A DNA stretch of 64,000 nt from Gammaproteobacteria bacterium (GTDB lineage: Bacteria; Pseudomonadota; Gammaproteobacteria; SZUA-140), in NCBI GenBank assembly GCA_016716465.1, contig JADJWH010000005.1, positions 186,001 through 250,000 on the forward strand. The letters are read 5' to 3'. A program made the position numbers and the translations under genes. The first letter of the stretch is position 1; each line of letters begins with the position of its first letter. Shown here piece by piece: positions 60,901 to 64,000 of the stretch. The notes beneath the pieces are model-generated. The model made no database searches. It had not been told where the DNA came from and saw only the letters and a list, made by a program, of their open reading frames with translations.

Positions 60901-62243
60901 CCAACTTCTGGCGGACCGGGGTCGGAATCAACGGTGATATGATCGCGTATGGCTACGACAATGATGGCCTGATGACCCGTGCAGGGGAGTTGGGCATCAC
61001 CCGGGATGCCGCCAATGGCTTGTTGAACGGAACTGAACTGGCTGGCATCACCACGACCGACTCATACAACGGTGCTGCCGAATTGATCGGGCATACGGCG
61101 AGTATCGATGGAAGCCTGATAGCCGGGTATGCCTACAGTCGTGACGCACTGGGCAGGATCACGGGCAGGAGTGAAACCCTGGATGGCGCCAGTGTCGCCG
61201 AGAGCTACGCGTACGACCTGGCAGGGCGCCTCATAGGCGTAACCCGCGACGGTGTCACAACCACCTGGGGGTATGACGCCAACGGCAATCGCACCCACCA
61301 GAACGGTACGCCGGTCGCCGCTTACGACGCACAGGACAGGCTGCTGACCTTCGGCAACAAGACCTACAGCTATTCCCTTAATGGCGACCTCGCGGGCAAG
61401 ATGGAGGCGGGCATGACGACCTCCTATGACTACGACGCGCTCGGCAATCTGCGTCATGTCATCCTGCCGGGGGATGTCGACATCGAGTACGTCATCGACG
61501 GAAGAAACCGCCGGGTCGGAAAGAAGGTGAACGGTACCCTGGTTCAGGGTTTCCTGTACCAGGATCAATTGAATCCGGTGGCTGAGATCGACGGTGCGGG
61601 TGACATCGTTTCTCGTTTCGTCTATGCCGAGAAACCCAATGTGCCCAGCTATATGATCCGGGACGGCGTGGTTTATCGCATTCTCTCCGATCATCTGGGA
61701 AGCCCAAGGCTGGTCATTGATGTCAGCGATGGCTCGATCGTTCAGCGCATCGACTATGACGTCTGGGGCAGGATCATCAATGACACCAACCCCGGCTTCC
61801 AGCCCTTTGGCTTCGCCGGCGGGTTATACGATCAACATACAGGCCTTGTCAGGTTTGGCTCGAGAGATTACGACCCGGAAACTGGAAGATGGACAGCGAA
61901 GGATCCAATAATATTTCAGGGTGGTGATGCGAATCTCTATGGATATGTGTTAAATGATCCAACTAATCTTTATGATCTTGATGGAGAAATAGCGCTTAAC
62001 CCTATTACAGGCGCCGCTGCTGGGGCAATTGGAGGTGCCGCAGGCGCATTTTTCGGCACCTATTTGGGTGGTGGTGGAAGCCTAGGTGATGCTTTTGCTA
62101 ATGCGGGGGAAGGTTTCCTCACCGGTTTAGCGAGTGGTTTTATAGCGGGCTTTCCCGGAAAAAGCGCTGTAGCTGTTGGCATTGGTTTGGATTTGTTGCT
62201 CAATGGCGCCGCAGGAGCCGGAGCGGAGGAATATTGCAAGTGA
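54963..62243 (+). CDS. Giant secreted RHS-repeat protein with PKD-like, TSP3 and NHL regions (candidate polymorphic toxin)
   Basis: The protein has 2426 residues. In order: Sec signal peptide (about 1-30, ending RAYAA); an N-terminal domain; three PKD-like repeats of about 95 residues (148-425), each with ADAGPD/AHAGPD/ARAGND and a VLDGTGSTD-like turn; thrombospondin type 3 calcium repeats (about 427-520, DSDGDGLSDGDE); a carboxypeptidase-regulatory-like part near 575-640; NHL propeller repeats (about 1098-1456, GDGGPANSATFRNPDGLA); RHS/YD repeats (about 1470-2240); the RHS core (about 2242-2342, with DHLGSPRLV, DYDVWGRI and DYDPETGRWTAKDP); and an 84-residue glycine-zipper-like tip. There is no PAAR domain, so it is not an ordinary type VI Rhs effector. 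The tip is coded by AT-richer DNA than the rest. A small membrane-protein gene overlaps its stop. The toxin reading is inference. Confidence 0.9.
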   Translation: MSVSDRGSSTGIWIVLCLGILMMSSRAYAAISFSGIQPDDNVSITSIKTDFNPFNNYETYVVTFFNTGSAPLLGPAYLAIEGIAPAATSVIWPGSVSAEGIPFHRILDPVLAPGERHARVVIFKKPKRNTALVFSPRIYRPGSVSPNAPPVADAGPDTTARVGETVVLDGTGSTDVDGDLLNYHWSFLAIPQGSAAMLSGDDGPTPSFTLDAFGDYRLELTVNDGRADSVPDTVRISTLNSIPVAHAGPDQTVFVGDTVLLDGTGSSDTDGDPLTYQWVLSARPENSAAALDNPFIERPAFYVDQPGAYELDLIVDDGSLVSVPDRVVITTQNSRPVARAGNDIDAFTGDSITLDGSGSTDADADVLGYQWSLVAMPSDSSAFIRDGNSEFAELVADIPGIYVVQLIVSDGLLDSDPDTAQINVTEVVIPDSDGDGLSDMEELELGTDPGSLDSDGDGLSDGDEVNLHHTDPLNADSDGDGLSDGVEVSQFFTNPLQTDTDGDGFEDGREIAGGSDPNRSDDIPGARLPPDPSAIASPLDPTVATNLFESTEFLYAGNNPVQTGMSAGTIEPRRAAVLRGLVLDRGNNSIPGVVISVRLHPEYGQTLTRTDGMFDLAVNGGGYLTIDYQREGYLPVQRTISVPWQVYTVLPDVVMVPVDSAVTTIDLDHSVMQVARGNEVSDPDGFRQATLLFLPGTVAELVMPDGSVQALETMNVRATEYSVGENGPQAMPGELPPASGYTYAVDFSVDEAMAAGADSIRFNQPVMSYVENFLDFPVGWIVPSGYYDRHKAAWIASGNGLIVQVLADDNGMASLDVDGSGEPADASVLAELGISPEERQQLASLYSAGQSLWRVPVSHFSPWDYNWPYGPPADVDWPDVEILDEGSEKLDDPECRGGSIIECQNQVLGEMLDIAGTPFSLHYRSDRVPGRTTANRLQIRISGDTTPSSLRRIILRVHVGGRRIEKTYSRATNQVVTFTWDGLDVYGRRMQGLQNAFVQIEYVFPLIYYPPTLEGMRAFASLPGGFNEARARERGDVRTSYAKWMKLAPADTWDSRSHGMGGWTLSEHHFYDPNGQVLHKGNGERRSADSRYLNLNRIIVPMAGNGVSGHGGDGGSALTAQLTSPRDVAVGNDGSVYIADPFDYRVRRITPDGIITTYAGNGSSGFSGDNGTATSAEFDEPSRVEIGADGSLYISDTGNNRIRRVDANGSVTTVVGSSVTPSDGSTVSGCPGELNPRTGRPSGISATDGCLATDFILFFPGAMAFGPDGRIYVSSLGTEGNRIFEVTPDGHVRYFAGSGEHGYNGDGIPASEAWLTTVGDMVVAPDGSLIFSEPNNQRIRRIDTTGIIHTYAGTGEFGFSGDGGPANSATFRNPDGLALNADGELLIADATNQRIRRVRSDGTIITIAGNGESGSVSDNGLPINTALTSAGSLAVGPDGDIYLPQPDDSRVYVIAALYPRFSGEDISIPSSDGGEIYQFDQYGRHLGTVNAYTGSLIYRFDYDGANYLTQIIDGDNNTTLIERNPLDHGFVAIDSPDNLRTTATLGGDGYLASMTNPAGETYGFSYLPGGLLQRVTDPRGSSSLMQYDSFGRLVRDEGPLGGYWGLSRSILPKGHRVNMTSALGKTTIYQTEEVVFNPLDVLAVGGVVKGITYPDGTQTRRTTYNDGRAISIDTDGTTISTRSGPDPRLGMLAPILTNLASATPSGLSSSTSVQRTIIPATDLFVSDVIDVNGRISTRTYDVAAQSISVTSPEARAILTKVDDQGRIRQRDVNGLDPISYEYDARGRLATIVQGDGVGARTTILSYDASGFLDTVTDTLGRVADFDHDPAGRVTRQTLPDGRVIDYRYDPGGNLVSITPPGREAHLFEYTALNQEEQYVPPHLPGVDTVTRYRYNLDKQLTRIERPDGQSVTFDYDFGGRLSVLGSPQGQYLYAYASETGRLSQLTTQESRLDYTWDGFLPMSETMSGDVSGAVSYVYDTNFWRTGVGINGDMIAYGYDNDGLMTRAGELGITRDAANGLLNGTELAGITTTDSYNGAAELIGHTASIDGSLIAGYAYSRDALGRITGRSETLDGASVAESYAYDLAGRLIGVTRDGVTTTWGYDANGNRTHQNGTPVAAYDAQDRLLTFGNKTYSYSLNGDLAGKMEAGMTTSYDYDALGNLRHVILPGDVDIEYVIDGRNRRVGKKVNGTLVQGFLYQDQLNPVAEIDGAGDIVSRFVYAEKPNVPSYMIRDGVVYRILSDHLGSPRLVIDVSDGSIVQRIDYDVWGRIINDTNPGFQPFGFAGGLYDQHTGLVRFGSRDYDPETGRWTAKDPIIFQGGDANLYGYVLNDPTNLYDLDGEIALNPITGAAAGAIGGAAGAFFGTYLGGGGSLGDAFANAGEGFLTGLASGFIAGFPGKSAVAVGIGLDLLLNGAAGAGAEEYCK

Positions 62244-62599
62244 CGCTCGGCGACGAAATATGGTTTAGGGTGCTCATTTTTTTATTTGTTCCTTCCTTTG
62301 TGTTGATATTTCTCCGGTATAAAAATGGCGATGAGTTGGCAAGAATCAGGAAGTATTTGATTGTACTTTTCTCCTTTGTAGCTTTTTATAGAATATTTTT
62401 CACGTTCCCTCAAATTAATGCAGGTATAGTTTTTGGCGCGTTTACTCTTGTGGCAGCGTTTTTTATGTGGAATAGATGGTTATATGAAGAATTATTTCTT
62501 TCTACACGGGCGTCATTCACAATTTCTTATAAAGTATACGAAATGGTTGGGTTGTATCTGATAGTAGCCTGCTTGGCATTGGCTATTATTGCTAAATGA
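62240..62599 (+). CDS. Small four-helix membrane protein, candidate immunity protein
   Basis: The GTG at 62240 overlaps the RHS stop (GTGA) and follows a GGAGGA ribosome site at 62225-62230 by nine bases; it gives 119 residues. A TTG two codons earlier is also possible. Four hydrophobic segments are visible: FRVLIFLFVPSFVLIFL, YLIVLFSFVAFYRIFF, GIVFGAFTLVAAFFMW and VGLYLIVACLALAIIAK. The gene is much AT-richer than its neighbours, with codons such as ttt, ata and tta. I recognise no family. Position, overlap, size and composition fit an immunity gene paired with the RHS tip, but no direct evidence of function exists. Confidence 0.7.
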   Translation: MTLGDEIWFRVLIFLFVPSFVLIFLRYKNGDELARIRKYLIVLFSFVAFYRIFFTFPQINAGIVFGAFTLVAAFFMWNRWLYEELFLSTRASFTISYKVYEMVGLYLIVACLALAIIAK

Positions 62600-62991
62600 A
62601 GGCATCAACTGAACCACCTAGGTTTCCGGAGCTTGTTAACAAGCATAGGTTTGGACTGAACGCTTTTAGTGAAGTCTAACTTGTAGCCGAAATCGAATAT
62701 TAAAATACAATATGCAAGATGCACGTCGTCGTGAGCTAAGAATCGTCGAAATCTGAGTGTTGGGCTTCATTTCATTCAGCCCAAACTACTCTTCTTCTAT
62801 TCTTCTTCTATTCTCGCCATGCGCTTGAAACAACTATCAAGTGAGAATTGCTCCTGAAATATGTTCAGAAGCTTTTCACATATTTACCGCCAGTGGCGCC
62901 CTCAATCGAGTACGATTATCATAATTTGATGTTGATGCCGGTGTGGATGCACCGGAGTTCGTTCTTTCGGCGCGTTTCAGGGGCATCCCGG
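62600..62991. other. AT-rich gene-free region after the RHS locus
   Basis: About 390 bases with no open frame of note. GCTTGTTAACAAGC (about 62632-62645) is a perfect palindrome. TTGGGCT / AGCCCAA around 62760-62783 could be a transcript end. An 11-base unit, CTTCTTCTATT, is repeated in tandem at 62791-62812. Composition matches the small membrane gene rather than the flanking chromosome. Confidence 0.5.
62791..62812. repeat. 11-bp tandem repeat, two copies
   Basis: CTTCTTCTATT occurs twice without a gap, in the AT-rich region after the RHS locus. Pyrimidine-only tandem units of this kind are prone to slippage; no coding effect is expected here. Confidence 0.6.
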
Positions 62992-64000
62992 GTGAATAAA
63001 TATCTGCTTGTATTGCTGACTCTCGTCGGCGTTACGCCGGTCTACGCCGATACATCCAATGTGCCGGATGCCGCCGCCCTTGGCCGGATGCTGTATTTCG
63101 ACGCGAATCTCTCCCGCAACCGCACGCAGGCCTGCGCCACCTGTCACGCGCCGGAGTCGGGTTTCGTGGACAAGCGCGGCAGCGGTGTCCTGGCGGCGGT
63201 CTCTCTGGGCGATGACGGGCATTCGGTCGGCGATCGCAGCGCACCGACCACCTCCTATGCCAGATTCAGTCCGGCCTTCCACAAGACTGACGATGGAAAA
63301 TATGTTGGTGGCCAGTTCTGGGATGGACGCCGGCCGGATCTCGCGAGCCAGGCGGGTGACCCGATCCTGAACCCGATCGAGATGGCGATGCCCGATAAGC
63401 ACAGCGTGATCGAAAGGCTGCGGGAGAATCAGGTCTATGTCGATGCCTTCAGGCGGTTCTATGGCGAGGCTGTCTGGGATGACACCGAGACTGCCTATGC
63501 GGCGATGACGCGGAGCATCGCCGCCTTCGAGGAGACGGACTTCTTCGCGCCCTTCGATTCCAAATACGACCGCTACCTGCGCGGCGAATACGAGATGACC
63601 GCGCAGGAGAACTTGGGCATGACGCTGTTTTTCTCGCGCCAGTTCACCAACTGCAATCTGTGCCATCAGTTGAGACACAGCCAGGTGGATGTACAGGAAA
63701 CCTTCAGCAATTATCAGTACCACAACATCGGCGTGCCGGCGAACGACGGGCTGAGGACCCTCAACGGCAAGGGCGGGGACTACGTCGATCGCGGACTGCT
63801 GGAGAATCCGGCGGTGCATGAGGCGGGCGAGGCGGGCAAGTTCAAGGTCCCCACGCTGCGCAATGTCGCCGTCACCGGCCCGTACATGCACAACGGGGTC
63901 TTCAACGACCTGCGCACGGTGATCCTGTTTTACAACAAGTACAACAGCCGCAGTCCCAGGCGCCAGATCAATCCGGAAACCGGTATGGAATGGGGTCAGC
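62992..64000 (+). CDS. Di-haem cytochrome c peroxidase / MauG family protein (3' end beyond window)
   Basis: 336 codons are visible, running off the right edge. The GTG at 62992 (VNKYLLVLLTLVGVTPVYA, a signal peptide) has AGGGG before it; ATG 62947 is an in-frame alternative that lengthens the signal region. Haem motifs are CATCH (near residue 48) and CNLCH (near 217). LGRMLYFDANLSRNRTQACATCH, FWDGRRPDLASQAGDPI, NPIEMAMP and FKVPTLRNVAVTGPYMHNGVF are typical of the CcpA/MauG family. It is probably periplasmic and reduces peroxide or oxidises a partner protein. Substrate cannot be told from sequence. Confidence 0.9.
   Translation, partial: MNKYLLVLLTLVGVTPVYADTSNVPDAAALGRMLYFDANLSRNRTQACATCHAPESGFVDKRGSGVLAAVSLGDDGHSVGDRSAPTTSYARFSPAFHKTDDGKYVGGQFWDGRRPDLASQAGDPILNPIEMAMPDKHSVIERLRENQVYVDAFRRFYGEAVWDDTETAYAAMTRSIAAFEETDFFAPFDSKYDRYLRGEYEMTAQENLGMTLFFSRQFTNCNLCHQLRHSQVDVQETFSNYQYHNIGVPANDGLRTLNGKGGDYVDRGLLENPAVHEAGEAGKFKVPTLRNVAVTGPYMHNGVFNDLRTVILFYNKYNSRSPRRQINPETGMEWGQ

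Noticed and set aside
54963..62243. Type VI secretion Rhs effector
   Set aside because: There is no PAAR domain or VgrG/Hcp gene nearby, and the protein starts with a Sec signal peptide.

Overview
This is a GC-rich bacterial chromosome segment, almost certainly from a gammaproteobacterium. Gene order follows the Pseudomonas chromosome closely in several blocks: ggt-ferredoxin-coaD / rsmD-two M16 peptidases-ftsY-ftsE-ftsX-rpoH; bioB-F-H-C-D divergent from comF; pilB-C-D-coaE-zapD-yacG; pilS-pilR; ispB-rplU-rpmA-obgE-proB-rpsT-murJ-ribF-ileS-lspA-ispH followed by the pilE-pilY2-pilY1-pilX-pilW-pilV-fimT minor pilin cluster and thiO. An eight-cysteine Chromatium-type ferredoxin, an SHP/DHC cytochrome cassette and a dispersed 'GTAGCCCGGATG' palindrome suggest a Chromatiales-like (often sulfur-oxidising) lineage rather than Pseudomonas itself. 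That lineage call is inference; no marker here fixes the genus.

Layout. 1-542: no recognisable gene, one perfect hairpin. 552-11400: DNA repair (xth), gamma-glutamyltransferase, ferredoxin, CoA synthesis (coaD), rRNA methylation (rsmD), a paired M16 peptidase system, then ftsY-ftsEX-rpoH. A CIRCE-type HrcA operator sits directly before rpoH. 11403-16807: a compact biotin operon on the minus strand and divergent comF. 16948-20683: an outer-membrane YfaZ-like protein, a small unknown gene, a Nudix-ThiE fusion, and yacG-zapD-coaE. 20803-29044: the type IV pilus core (pilD, C, B, A) with its regulators pilR and pilS. The control DNA is rich: a sigma-54 promoter for pilA, a perfect CRP/Vfr-type palindrome before pilB, a G-quadruplex motif and dispersed palindromes. 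29250-34117: accessory genes, namely a small Tat-signal basic protein, a decayed aquaporin gene, and a cytochrome b / SHP / DHC / PepSY / two-component operon. 34177-46149: tRNA-Pro and a long housekeeping block. 46243-54492: minor pilins, PilY1 and thiO. 54963-62599: a 2426-residue secreted RHS-repeat protein with PKD-like, thrombospondin-3 and NHL regions, overlapped by a small AT-rich membrane-protein gene. 62992-end: a di-haem cytochrome c peroxidase/MauG-type gene cut by the window edge.

How the parts work together. The two pilus regions together encode pilin, prepilin peptidase, extension ATPase, platform protein, minor pilins and the PilY1 tip adhesin; PilSR with RpoN would drive pilA. 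The bio cluster holds a complete pimeloyl-ACP-to-biotin route apart from bioA. The SHP/DHC operon looks like a self-regulated electron-transfer module: a membrane b-type cytochrome feeding periplasmic c-type cytochromes, with its own PhoPQ/QseBC-like regulators and a matching direct repeat in its promoter. The candidate least explained by standard annotation is the RHS gene plus its overlapping membrane gene. It has the layout of a polymorphic toxin and immunity pair, and base composition changes inside the conserved RHS core, which suggests a swapped tip.
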